Shown one piece after another: positions 26,751 to 35,127 of a DNA stretch of 64,000 nucleotides (the stretch's first letter is position 1; each line of letters begins with the position of its first letter). The stretch covers positions 4,028 to 68,027 of the forward strand of contig CAYZOJ010000002.1 in NCBI GenBank assembly GCA_964480195.1, read 5' to 3'. The DNA comes from Stercoripulliclostridium_A sp964480195. Its GTDB lineage: Bacteria > Bacillota > Clostridia > Christensenellales > DTU072. Both the position numbers and the translations under genes were made by a program. The notes beneath the pieces are model-generated. The model was not told the origin of the DNA. It saw only the letters and a list, made by a program, of their open reading frames with translations, and ran no database searches.

Positions 26751-27377
26751 TTATTCGCCCTTTCGGGTTAAGTAGATCTTTTTAAGTTTGCTTTTTGCCG
26801 TCGTCAAGGCGTTGTCGACGGACTTGATGTTTATGCCGAGTTTTTCGGCTATCGCGGGATAGGGGTAGCCTTCGAGATAGAGTTCCAATACCGAGTACTG
26901 CTTTTTTGAGAGTACGGCGCGCGTTTGTTCGTAAAACTTGTTATCGTCGTCTTCGCTGATATAGGCGGCGAGGGGGTCGTTTGAGGCAAGTGCGTCGGCA
27001 TATTTTTCTTCGGCGCTGTCGTCGAAAACTATCGAGTCGGCGGTGTTCAGTACGACGTTTTTATTGCTGTTGTACGCGCGCATTACGTCTTTTACTTTGT
27101 TCGCGATGCAAGCCGTCGCAAAAACGATGAACGGTTTGCCTTTTTCGGTCGAGTAGCCGTATACCGCGTTGATGAACCCGAGGGTGCCTTCTTGTATGAG
27201 GTCGTTGGAATCTCCTCCGCTACGGATTTGATATTTTAAGGACTGCTTGCGTATCAAACCGCGGTAACGCACGATGAGAGCTTCCAGCGCGACGGAGTTC
27301 CCGTTTTTTGCAAGAGCGATGAGCTCGTCGTCGGACATTTCGCCAGTCGGACGGCTGTTTAGAGTTAATTCAGACAT
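26751..27377 (-). CDS. sigH: RNA polymerase sigma factor, SigH type
   Basis: This 208-aa sigma-70-family factor has region 2 (LIQEGTLGFINAVYGYS, core-binding and -10 recognition) and region 4 (VLELYLEGYPYPAIAEKLGINIKSVDNAL). The wording and spacing of region 4, with SVDNAL-x5-KLKK, match SigH of Bacillus and clostridia, the transition-phase and early-sporulation sigma. The position immediately after rlmB and mrnC and near cysE-cysS is the SigH location in Bacillus. It is preceded by GGAGG. A SigH-like factor in a non-sporulating lineage is also possible. Confidence 0.82.
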   Translation of the reverse strand: MSELTLNSRPTGEMSDDELIALAKNGNSVALEALIVRYRGLIRKQSLKYQIRSGGDSNDLIQEGTLGFINAVYGYSTEKGKPFIVFATACIANKVKDVMRAYNSNKNVVLNTADSIVFDDSAEEKYADALASNDPLAAYISEDDDNKFYEQTRAVLSKKQYSVLELYLEGYPYPAIAEKLGINIKSVDNALTTAKSKLKKIYLTRKGE

Positions 27378-27396
27378 AAATTCCTCCTTTGTAAAT

Positions 27397-28122
27397 TTAT
27401 TTATTGCGTTGGCGCACGGCTTCGTAGGTAACTATTCCGCACGCAACGGACGCGTTGAGCGAGTTGACTTTACCCAAAAGGGGTATCGAAATAACGCCGT
27501 CGCACAGTTTGCGAGTGAGTTCGTGTACGCCGAAGCCCTCGCTTCCTATGACGATTGCCACGTCGCCTTCGAGGTTGACCCTATACATAGGTTCTCCGTC
27601 CATATCCGCCGCGAAAACGAAAACGCCGACGCTCTTAAGATAACGTATCGCGTCGTTCATATTGCCGACTTTGGCGACTTTGACGTGGGCGGAAGCGCCC
27701 GCGCTTACTCTTACGACGGTATCCGATACGCCGACACCGCGACGTTTGGGGACGACTACGCCGGAAGCTCCGGCACAATCTGCAACGCGGATTACCGCGC
27801 CGAGGTTATGAGGATCTTCGACGCCGTCCAAAAGAATGAGCAGGAGGTCTTTGCCCTCCGCGCGAGTGTCGTTTACGATGTCTTCGAGTTCGAAGTATTT
27901 GTACTCCGTCGTAACAGCCAAAACGCCTTGATGTTTGCCGGTGGGGCTCATCTTGTCGAGGACCTCTTTTTCGGCAAAAGTAACCTTGACGCCGGACTTG
28001 CGCGCGGTGGCTACAATGCGATTGACGGGCTCGGAAAAGTCGCCCTTTCTTACGTATAAATTTTCGACCGTTGTTTCGGAAGAGAGTGCTTCCATTACGG
28101 CGTTTCTGCCTTCGATTATCAT
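27397..28122 (-). CDS. rlmB: 23S rRNA (guanosine-2251-2'-O)-methyltransferase
   Basis: The 241-aa SpoU/TrmH-family enzyme has an N-terminal L30e-like substrate domain (MIIEGRNAVMEAL) and the trefoil-knot SAM domain. The motifs are LDGVEDPHNLGAVIRVADCAG, IVIGSEGFGV and ISIPLLGKVNSLNASVA. These are motifs 1-3 of the family, including the catalytic Arg of NLGAVIR. It methylates the peptidyl-transferase P-loop of 23S rRNA. GAGAGGA precedes the ATG. It lies between mrnC and sigH. Confidence 0.93.
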   Translation of the reverse strand: MIIEGRNAVMEALSSETTVENLYVRKGDFSEPVNRIVATARKSGVKVTFAEKEVLDKMSPTGKHQGVLAVTTEYKYFELEDIVNDTRAEGKDLLLILLDGVEDPHNLGAVIRVADCAGASGVVVPKRRGVGVSDTVVRVSAGASAHVKVAKVGNMNDAIRYLKSVGVFVFAADMDGEPMYRVNLEGDVAIVIGSEGFGVHELTRKLCDGVISIPLLGKVNSLNASVACGIVTYEAVRQRNK

Positions 28123-28170
28123 TTTTAATTCCTCTCAAATATATCGTTTCGGGTATCCGAATTGTGAGTT

Positions 28171-28596
28171 TCAGATACCGTCAGTGTGGTTATATGCATA
28201 GTCCAAAATTTCCTGCAATCGCTCCGAGCGACCGGTGAGATAGAGGTAACCGATGAGCCCCTCGAACCCCGACGCGAGTTTGTAGTCGACGGCGGAAGCG
28301 TGTTTTGCCATGGTGTTTTGTCTTGCGTTGCGACAGCGTTTGAAGACGCTTTCCTCTTCTTCCGTAAATATCGGTTCGGCGTTTTTGACGGCTTGCGCTT
28401 GCGCCGAGGCGTTGACTTCTTTGGACGCGAGTACGTGGAGAAGTCCCGTTTTGGCGTCGGACTCTTCGGTAAGGCGGGTGCGAACGTAAAGCGTTTGCAC
28501 CGCGTCGCCTATGAACGATAGCGCGGTGGGCGTCATCCTGCCTGCTTTTTCGGCGGATACGGCTTCGGGAATTACGGGAACAGAGAATTTTTCCAT
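28171..28596 (-). CDS. mrnC: mini-ribonuclease III
   Basis: This 141-aa protein is an RNase III catalytic domain without the dsRNA-binding domain. It has the LSFIGDAVQTLYVR signature, with the metal-binding Asp in GDAV, and the C-terminal EGLIGYLYLTGR helix that holds the second metal ligand Glu. In Bacillus MrnC trims 23S rRNA ends. The ATG lies 6 nt after TATAAT and has no Shine-Dalgarno, so the operon mRNA should be leaderless. It heads mrnC-rlmB-sigH-ychF. Confidence 0.93.
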   Translation of the reverse strand: MEKFSVPVIPEAVSAEKAGRMTPTALSFIGDAVQTLYVRTRLTEESDAKTGLLHVLASKEVNASAQAQAVKNAEPIFTEEEESVFKRCRNARQNTMAKHASAVDYKLASGFEGLIGYLYLTGRSERLQEILDYAYNHTDGI

Positions 28597-28602
28597 TCAA
28601 TC

Positions 28603-28631
28603 ATTATAGCACTTATCGCAAGCAAACACAA
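28603..28631 (-). promoter_or_regulatory. promoter of the mrnC-rlmB-sigH-ychF operon, leaderless type
   Basis: Minus strand: TTGTGT, 17 nt, TATAAT, 6 nt, ATG. Confidence 0.75.
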
Positions 28632-28698
28632 GGGAAATAAAAAAGACGTCGAATTTGACCGTTTTCGCGTAGCGCGCGGAATGCGCGCAAAATAAAAC

Positions 28699-28727
28699 TT
28701 GACAAATATATTAAAGCGGTGTATGCT
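28699..28727 (+). promoter_or_regulatory. promoter of the transglutaminase-lipoprotein operon
   Basis: TTGACA, 17 nt, TATGCT. The leader carries ACGGAG about 7 nt before the ATG at 28767. Confidence 0.8.
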
Positions 28728-28766
28728 TTTTATAAGTATGCGCGTATGCGCTTTTAACGGAGTAAT

Positions 28767-31733
28767 ATGAAAAAGTTTCGCCTGACAATTTATCTGCTCG
28801 TATTAACGTTGCTCCTCACGGCAGGAGCTCTCATCGGTTGTACCTCGGACGGAGGAACTTCTTCCTCGGCAAAAGACGCCGCAACGTCGATACAGGTTGT
28901 CGAAACACACGTTTATCTTGCTCCGGAGGGCGATCCGAGCACGTATGCTTTGCAACCTACCGTTTTCCCGTTGGAAACGGCAAGTCAGGACGTTTACTAC
29001 CGTTTGTCCGACTCCAAAGACAGAGAGTATCTCAACGTAAGCTCGGACGGTATTTTACAAGCAAAAAAACTCAAAACGGACGAAGAGGGTAACAACGTCG
29101 ATATAGTCGTTCGCGTCATAAGCGCGGTTACTCCGTCCGTATACGTAGACGTTACGGTTACCATAGAAGTCGTGGCTGTCGAAAGAATTACTTTCTCTCC
29201 CCAAACCGTCATCGTCGAGTTGCAGTCCCCGGGCGTACAGCTTAGTCCCGTATTTTATCCGTCGCACGCGATTACCGGACGTAACGTTTCGTACTCGTCG
29301 GACGACAGAAGCATCGCTACCGTAAACTCCTCCGGTTTCGTAACTCCTCGCGGTATAGGTAAAGTCGCGATTTGGGTCAAAACTCCCGTTCAGGAAGCTT
29401 TCGGCACGCCCGTTACCGGCGTCGTATACGTCGACGTCAGATACTCCGAACTCAATTACAGAATGGATCTTACCTCGTCGCCGTCCACTCTCAATCAGAT
29501 AGTCGGGCAAGCGGAAGAGATAAGCTTCGTTCTTAATAGGCTTAATTCGATTTGCGATCCTTCGCCGTCGATTACTTGGTACGTCAATACGTCCACGATA
29601 AACGAAGTCGGCGTCAAGGACAGCAAGATTTTGAACTACACCCCCTCGACGCTCCCCGCGGGCGAGTATTATATCAGGGCGGTGCTTTCCAACAACACTC
29701 AGCGCAAGGAACTCGTTTCCGATATGTTACGGATGTATAATCCCCTCGACGTCATAAACGCGGACATAATCAACGAGGAAAGCGAGTTCGCGGTAGGCGA
29801 TATTGCCAAGATACTGGTAACTTTCGGCAGCGATAAGTATCCGCCGGAAAGCTATCGTTGGACAATAAACCGTCCGGACGGCAAGACCGAGTCGATAGAC
29901 AAAGAGCGCGCGGAGCAAAATTCGTCGCTCGGCGTAGTAGGCGATTTGAATTACGCGTTCGATATGGCGGGCGTTTATACGATCACCGCGGAAGCCGTCG
30001 TAAAGGGCGGACTTTCGGGAGTGAAGAGTTCTCCCATAACGGTTACCGTCGGCGAAGCACCCGAAATCGTCGATTTATACAATCTCTACATTGACGGTAT
30101 CGTTACCGACAACGGCTACGCGCCGACCGTCAACTGGGACGCTCTCCCGTACGCGACCGATTATTCCGTCGAGATACGCGTTGGCGGAGAGGACGGCGTC
30201 GTTCATTCGCTCAATTCCGTCGCTCAGCCGACGTCTTTTGGTGCAAATTATGTGATTATTCCCTCCGAAATTGCGGATTTCGATACCGATTTTGAAGTTC
30301 GCGTCAAAACCTCGGGCTATGCTTGGACGGAGACAATTAAATACGAAGCAAGCTCGATTACCGCCGACGTTTACGAATACTTTAACGTTTTAATAGGCGA
30401 TTATAACGCGTACATCGCGAATGTCGAAGAACTCGGAACGCTATTGAACTATTTGTGCGTTTTCCGTCCCGACGAGCTCAAAGCGCCCAAGTCGGAAGAC
30501 ACGTACGAATTTACCGTGTATATTCCGTTTGCGTACGAAGACTTGCCCGAGGGCGTATATCCGGTAAACGATAGCGACGTTCCCTCGAGAGATGAGGTCT
30601 CTTACGTCAACGCATACGATCTTGTTATCGCGTCTATGCGCGCTTATGCCGAATCTTCGGCGTTCTCGCTCGGGTTCTCGTCTGCGGAAGTGCGCGGAGC
30701 CACTAAAATACAGATTAGATTCAACACGGACGTCGAGCCGTCCGTTATCACCGAATACGATGCCGTCGCGGACGCGGAATATAAATATTCAGACCCGGAA
30801 TTTGCCGGAACCGCCGGCGGTACGGGCAGGGTAAGAGAACTTGCCGTGGACGCTTTGGAACGCGAAATTTCCGTAACGACAAGCAATCAATTATACTTTG
30901 CTATAGCCGAGGGCTACAAGCCCGTTCCCGTAGAGGGAAGCACTGCGGAACGCATATACGACAGCGCGCGCAACGTTATTTACGGCGTAACGACGTCGGA
31001 GATGAGCGCGACCGACAAAGCTCTCAATTTATACAGATGGCTTTCGCTCAACGTCGTTTACGATTACAAGCTTTCGGCGAGCGATAAGACGGATTTGGGC
31101 GACAATGAAGCTTTCTATCTCGAAGGCGTATTCGATAACGGTCTTGCCGTTTGTGACGGTATTGCAAAGGCGTACGCGATGTTACTGCGTATGGACGGCG
31201 TACCCGCTTACAAAGTGTGCGGAACAACGAACGACGGCATGGGACACGCTTGGAACAAAATGCTTATAGACGGCGGTTGGGTCGGCGCGGACGTTACTTG
31301 GAGCAATTACGGCGTTTCGATAGGCACCGACGTAGTCGAAAAATTAGAACTTTTAAGTTACGATTATTTTGCGGTTACTGACGAAGATCTCGATGTTTCG
31401 CATAACACCTACGGCATATATCCTTCCGCCGTAACGAGTGCCGGAAATTACGCTTACACTTTAAGTATCGGCAACGGTTACGACCTTATAACCGATTCCG
31501 ACGCCGAACTCGAATACCAAGTATGCACCTACCTTAAAAAGTATGCGGAAGAGAACGGCGACGCGTGGATCGGACTGTCGGTTTCCGAAGACTATGTCGA
31601 GGCAAACGGCGGAGTACTCGGCGGTGCGTACGGTGAAATCAATAATAAAATCGCTTCGTATGCAATCGAAGGCTATGTCGCGGAAACATACAGAAACGGC
31701 AACATAATTTACGTAAGACTCAAAAGGAGCTGA
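28767..31733 (+). CDS. lipoprotein with Ig-like domains and a transglutaminase-like domain
   Basis: The 988-aa surface lipoprotein has a signal peptide and lipobox LIGC (Cys25). Residues about 40-240 hold two Big-type Ig-like domains (VSYSSDDRSIATVNSSGFVTP is typical). Residues about 330-530 are further beta-sandwich/Fn3-like domains. Residues about 745-860 form a transglutaminase-like Cys protease fold with the triad C-H-D in AVCDGIAKAYAMLL (about 795), GMGHAWNKM (about 827) and GADVTW (about 842). Such domains cleave or crosslink peptides or cell-wall material outside the cell. AAGGAG inside its 3' end serves the next gene, 2 nt away. Confidence 0.88.
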   Translation: MKKFRLTIYLLVLTLLLTAGALIGCTSDGGTSSSAKDAATSIQVVETHVYLAPEGDPSTYALQPTVFPLETASQDVYYRLSDSKDREYLNVSSDGILQAKKLKTDEEGNNVDIVVRVISAVTPSVYVDVTVTIEVVAVERITFSPQTVIVELQSPGVQLSPVFYPSHAITGRNVSYSSDDRSIATVNSSGFVTPRGIGKVAIWVKTPVQEAFGTPVTGVVYVDVRYSELNYRMDLTSSPSTLNQIVGQAEEISFVLNRLNSICDPSPSITWYVNTSTINEVGVKDSKILNYTPSTLPAGEYYIRAVLSNNTQRKELVSDMLRMYNPLDVINADIINEESEFAVGDIAKILVTFGSDKYPPESYRWTINRPDGKTESIDKERAEQNSSLGVVGDLNYAFDMAGVYTITAEAVVKGGLSGVKSSPITVTVGEAPEIVDLYNLYIDGIVTDNGYAPTVNWDALPYATDYSVEIRVGGEDGVVHSLNSVAQPTSFGANYVIIPSEIADFDTDFEVRVKTSGYAWTETIKYEASSITADVYEYFNVLIGDYNAYIANVEELGTLLNYLCVFRPDELKAPKSEDTYEFTVYIPFAYEDLPEGVYPVNDSDVPSRDEVSYVNAYDLVIASMRAYAESSAFSLGFSSAEVRGATKIQIRFNTDVEPSVITEYDAVADAEYKYSDPEFAGTAGGTGRVRELAVDALEREISVTTSNQLYFAIAEGYKPVPVEGSTAERIYDSARNVIYGVTTSEMSATDKALNLYRWLSLNVVYDYKLSASDKTDLGDNEAFYLEGVFDNGLAVCDGIAKAYAMLLRMDGVPAYKVCGTTNDGMGHAWNKMLIDGGWVGADVTWSNYGVSIGTDVVEKLELLSYDYFAVTDEDLDVSHNTYGIYPSAVTSAGNYAYTLSIGNGYDLITDSDAELEYQVCTYLKKYAEENGDAWIGLSVSEDYVEANGGVLGGAYGEINNKIASYAIEGYVAETYRNGNIIYVRLKRS

Positions 31734-31735
31734 AA

Positions 31736-32575
31736 ATGGAATACAAAATAGGCAGTTGTTTTTTAGGAAGAACGCTCGAACTCACCGATGGTAAAATCGA
31801 AATCGGCGTAACGCTTGACGTCGGACCGAGAATTATCAAACTCAACAAAATCGGTTCGGAGTCGATTATGTACGAAGACGTGGCGGAATCCGTTACGCGC
31901 GACGTTTCCGCAGAGTACGGAGAGGGCAAAATGTGGCGCATTTTCGGCGGGCACCGTATATGGTTGTCGCCCGAAGATAACACCACTTATTACCCCGATT
32001 GCACGCCCGTAGACTATGAAATTACGTCTGACGGCGCAATCTTTACCCCGAAAGCGTGGGAGGAAAGAGGCGTAGCGCCGAGTCTTGAAATAGTAATGCG
32101 CGGTAACGGCGAACTCGACGTCGTAATGCGTATGAAAAACATCGGCGGGGAAACGCGCAGACTTTGCGTGTGGGCGCTCACCGTCCTTAAAGTGGGAAGC
32201 GTGGTTACCGTGCCTCTCTCGACAGAGGATACGGGCTTCCTTGCCAACAGAAACATCGTACTTTGGCACTATAACGACGTTCACGACGAGAGATTTACTC
32301 TCGACAACGACAAGTTCGTTTTGCGCGGTACGCCCGACGCGGAGGGTCCGTTCAAGGTCGGTACTTGGCTCAAACACGTTAAGGCGGAGTACCGCTACAA
32401 GGATACTCTCTTTATAAAAGAAACGGAAGGACTCGCGGGGGACGCTCCCGACTTTTGTTGCAATATGGAAACTTACACCAACCGCTATATACACGAAGTC
32501 GAAACGCTTTCGCCCATACGCGACGTTGCGCCCGGTGAAACTCTCGTTCACGTCGAGAAGTGGACCGTAAGATAG
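31736..32575 (+). CDS. DUF4380-like mutarotase-fold protein
   Basis: The 279-aa soluble protein has the pattern of galactose-mutarotase-like DUF4380 proteins: an early LDVGPRIIKLNKIG strand pair, GGHRIWLSPED-x-TTYYPDC near residues 80-100, and long antiparallel beta-strands to the end. These proteins usually handle a sugar or glycan, but no reaction is established. No signal peptide is present, so it acts in the cytoplasm. Translation is coupled to the lipoprotein upstream, and the ROK-type kinase follows after 22 nt. Confidence 0.75.
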   Translation: MEYKIGSCFLGRTLELTDGKIEIGVTLDVGPRIIKLNKIGSESIMYEDVAESVTRDVSAEYGEGKMWRIFGGHRIWLSPEDNTTYYPDCTPVDYEITSDGAIFTPKAWEERGVAPSLEIVMRGNGELDVVMRMKNIGGETRRLCVWALTVLKVGSVVTVPLSTEDTGFLANRNIVLWHYNDVHDERFTLDNDKFVLRGTPDAEGPFKVGTWLKHVKAEYRYKDTLFIKETEGLAGDAPDFCCNMETYTNRYIHEVETLSPIRDVAPGETLVHVEKWTVR

Positions 32576-32597
32576 TTTAATTTTGTTCGGAGGCTAT

Positions 32598-33926
32598 ATG
32601 CTGGACCGCGGATACGTACCGATGTATCTATATCAAAAACGTTTTTTAGAAGGTTTGTCGCATACCGCGCATAAACCTTTTGTTTTATCTCTCGAACGCG
32701 GAGAGGGCGAATACGAGAGATACGAAACCGCTCTTTACGCGGTCGGACACGAAGCCGAAAACCTCGAATATGCCGTTAAAATCGTCAAGACGATGCTCTG
32801 GGCATACGGCGGTTATAAGTTCTGTTTAGAGGGCGGAGAAGGCGTTTTAGAAGGGCTTAGAGAGATCTTTTCCGAGCACGGGGCACGGGCGTTCGATTAT
32901 AACTTTATGCGCGACGTTTATCTTAAACCGCTTACGTTCGAAGTCGTCGGAGAGGGCGAAGCTCCGCTGACGGCGTGCAAGGCAAAACCGTCCGCACAAA
33001 ACGCGACGGGCAGGAAAATCGGGTTCGACGCGGGTGGCTCGGATAGGAAGGTTACCGCGTGCATAAACGGCAGTTCGGTATACGAAAACGAGACAGTTTG
33101 GTTCCCCAAACTCAATAAAGACCCGTCTTATCACGAAGACGGTATTTGCGACAGCATAGACAAAGGGCTGGTTGCGTTGGGCGGAAAAGTAGACGCGATA
33201 GGAGTGTCTACCGCGGGCATTGTCGTAGACGGCGAAGTCAGGGTAGCATCCCTTTTCCGTCTTGTGCCGGACGAACTTCGCGAGAAGCGGATTCGCCCGA
33301 TTTATCTTAATCTTTCAAAGAAATACGGGTGTCCCGTGGCTGTTGCCAACGACGGCGACGTAACGGCTCTTGCAGGTGCTCAGTCGCGCGGTCGCGGTAA
33401 GCTCATAGGCATGGCAATGGGCACGAGTCTTGCCGGCGGATACGTGGACGGAGATATGCGCATACGCGGTTGTCTTAACGAATTCGCGTTCGTGCCGGTG
33501 GACGCAAATCCCGAATCCGCGACGGACGAATGGAGCGGAGATAACGGCGTCGGAGTAATGTACCACTCTCAAGACGGCGTTATAAAGCTTGCGACGGAAG
33601 CGGGTATAGATATGAGCGGAGCGGATTCGCCCGCCGAAAAATTAAAGGTAGTGCAGTCGCTTGCCGAAAAAGAAGACGAACGCGCGGTAGCGGTGTTCGA
33701 GCGTATGGGCGACTACTTCGGATACACCGTGCTTTGGCTCAAACAATTTTACGAAGCCGACGCGGTTATGATGCTCGGAAGAGTAGCTTCCGGCAGGGGT
33801 GGCGACATACTGTTTGCGAGAGCGACGGAAGTCATAAAATCAGAAAACGAAGACGTCGAAATCGTGCTTCCGGACGAGATGTCCAGAAGGCTCGGTCAAA
33901 GCTATACGGCGTCCGGGTTAATATAA
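32598..33926 (+). CDS. ROK-family-like sugar kinase with N-terminal extension
   Basis: This 442-aa protein starts at the ATG with CGGAGG upstream; a TTG 15 nt earlier is in frame but lies before the ribosome site. Residues about 140-440 show the actin-like ATPase signature of ROK kinases: IGFDAGGSDRKV (phosphate-1), GVSTAGIV, VANDGDVTALA with the catalytic Asp, and MGTSLAGGY (adenosine/phosphate-2). The usual zinc motif CxCGxxGC is absent. The first 130 residues are a separate, partly helical domain not found in ordinary ROK proteins. Context suggests phosphorylation of a glycan-derived sugar. Confidence 0.82.
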   Translation: MLDRGYVPMYLYQKRFLEGLSHTAHKPFVLSLERGEGEYERYETALYAVGHEAENLEYAVKIVKTMLWAYGGYKFCLEGGEGVLEGLREIFSEHGARAFDYNFMRDVYLKPLTFEVVGEGEAPLTACKAKPSAQNATGRKIGFDAGGSDRKVTACINGSSVYENETVWFPKLNKDPSYHEDGICDSIDKGLVALGGKVDAIGVSTAGIVVDGEVRVASLFRLVPDELREKRIRPIYLNLSKKYGCPVAVANDGDVTALAGAQSRGRGKLIGMAMGTSLAGGYVDGDMRIRGCLNEFAFVPVDANPESATDEWSGDNGVGVMYHSQDGVIKLATEAGIDMSGADSPAEKLKVVQSLAEKEDERAVAVFERMGDYFGYTVLWLKQFYEADAVMMLGRVASGRGGDILFARATEVIKSENEDVEIVLPDEMSRRLGQSYTASGLI

Positions 33927-33936
33927 AGGAGAGCAT

Positions 33937-34743
33937 ATGAAACTCAATTCAAAAGCGGAAATCGTACACGGAAAAAAGCAAGTTTACACCGATTTGGTAG
34001 TATCTGCACATCAAGACGATATCGAGATTATGTGTCCCCAAGCGATAATTAAGGGATACCAAAGTGCGGAAAACGGAATGGTTGCGGTCGTTTGCACTGA
34101 CGGTGCGGGAAGTCCTCGCGCAGGCGAATTCGCAACGATGACGGACGAAGAAATGAAGCGTGTTCGCAGGGTAGAGCAGATACGCGCGGCGGAAGTCGGC
34201 GACTACTCCGAACTCGTAATGCTCAACTATACGTCGTCGGAAATGAAAGACAGGGGAAATCCTTCTCCCGCAAACGACATCGCGGAAATTATCAAGGAAT
34301 ACCGTCCTCGCGTTATGCACATTCATAACCTTGCGGACAAGCACCCGACGCACGTCGGCACGGCGGTAAATTGCATTAAGGCAATACGTTCGCTCCCCAA
34401 AGAGCTTCGTCCCGAAAAGCTTTACGGTTGCGAAGTTTGGAGAGGTCTTGACTGGCTCGACGACGAAGAAAAAGTCGTATTCGACCTTACCGGATACGAA
34501 AAACTCATGCGCGAAGTGCTTGACGTTTACGTCAGCCAAATCGCGGGCGGAAAGGCGTATTGCACGGCGTCCATAGGCAGAAGATTCGCAAACGCTACGT
34601 ACTCCGCAAGCCACGGTGTGGACGTTTGTGAGCTTGCGTCTTACGCGATGGATCTCACTCCTCTAATTGAGGACGACACCATAGATCCGCGCGAATTCAT
34701 TCTTACAAAGATTCGCAAATTCGAGTCCGACCTCTTGATTTAG
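33937..34743 (+). CDS. PIG-L/LmbE-family deacetylase
   Basis: The 268-aa enzyme has the zinc-binding AHQDDIE motif (residues about 24-30, with Gln in place of the usual Pro) and the second metal-binding His pair in HNLADKHPTHVGTAV. PIG-L enzymes remove N-acetyl groups from GlcNAc-type sugars. AAAGGAG lies 6 nt upstream and the ROK gene is 10 nt away. With the kinase and mutarotase-fold protein it suggests catabolism of an N-acetylated sugar or glycoside. It is the last gene before a terminator. Confidence 0.9.
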   Translation: MKLNSKAEIVHGKKQVYTDLVVSAHQDDIEIMCPQAIIKGYQSAENGMVAVVCTDGAGSPRAGEFATMTDEEMKRVRRVEQIRAAEVGDYSELVMLNYTSSEMKDRGNPSPANDIAEIIKEYRPRVMHIHNLADKHPTHVGTAVNCIKAIRSLPKELRPEKLYGCEVWRGLDWLDDEEKVVFDLTGYEKLMREVLDVYVSQIAGGKAYCTASIGRRFANATYSASHGVDVCELASYAMDLTPLIEDDTIDPREFILTKIRKFESDLLI

Positions 34744-34793
34744 GGGCGGGTGCGAGGCGCGCGAAGGCGCCGAGCGGTTAAATAAAAGTAAAT

Positions 34794-34826
34794 AGTCGGC
34801 GTTTTCGGACGCCGACTTTATTTTTT
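34794..34826 (+). terminator. terminator of the transglutaminase/PIG-L operon
   Basis: 9-bp stem 34794-34802 / 34809-34817 with a 6-base loop, then TTATTTTTTC. Confidence 0.85.
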
Positions 34827-35127
34827 CACTTAAACTTCATAAAAATTTCTTTATACTTCACGGGGGAACGGGTTTCCACAACATATTGCGGTTTTCGGGT
34901 TCGAGGTACCCAATTTGTACCGCCCGATGTGTAGGTTGTGTGAACGTTACATTAAAATGCGCGTATAAAATATTATAAAAGACTATTGACAAAAAAATGC
35001 CGTCGTCGTAAAATAATTGCAGAGCGGAGCCGAGAAGTCGGTTCCGTTTTGAAATTTATTATTACGCGCGTAATACGCCGACGCGTAAAACGCCCGTAAA
35101 CTCCACCACCTCACAAGGAGAAACACA
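34827..35127 (+). other. intergenic region ahead of the giant lipoprotein gene
   Basis: About 300 nt with no coding frame. It contains the giant-gene promoter at 34986-35014. Downstream there is a leader of about 107 nt with a self-complementary ATTACGC/GCGTAAT palindrome and a CAAGGAG site 8 nt before the ATG. Upstream of the promoter I see no recognisable riboswitch. Confidence 0.6.
34986..35014 (+). promoter_or_regulatory. promoter of the giant lipoprotein gene
   Basis: TTGACA (perfect -35), 17 nt, TAAAAT. Confidence 0.82.
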
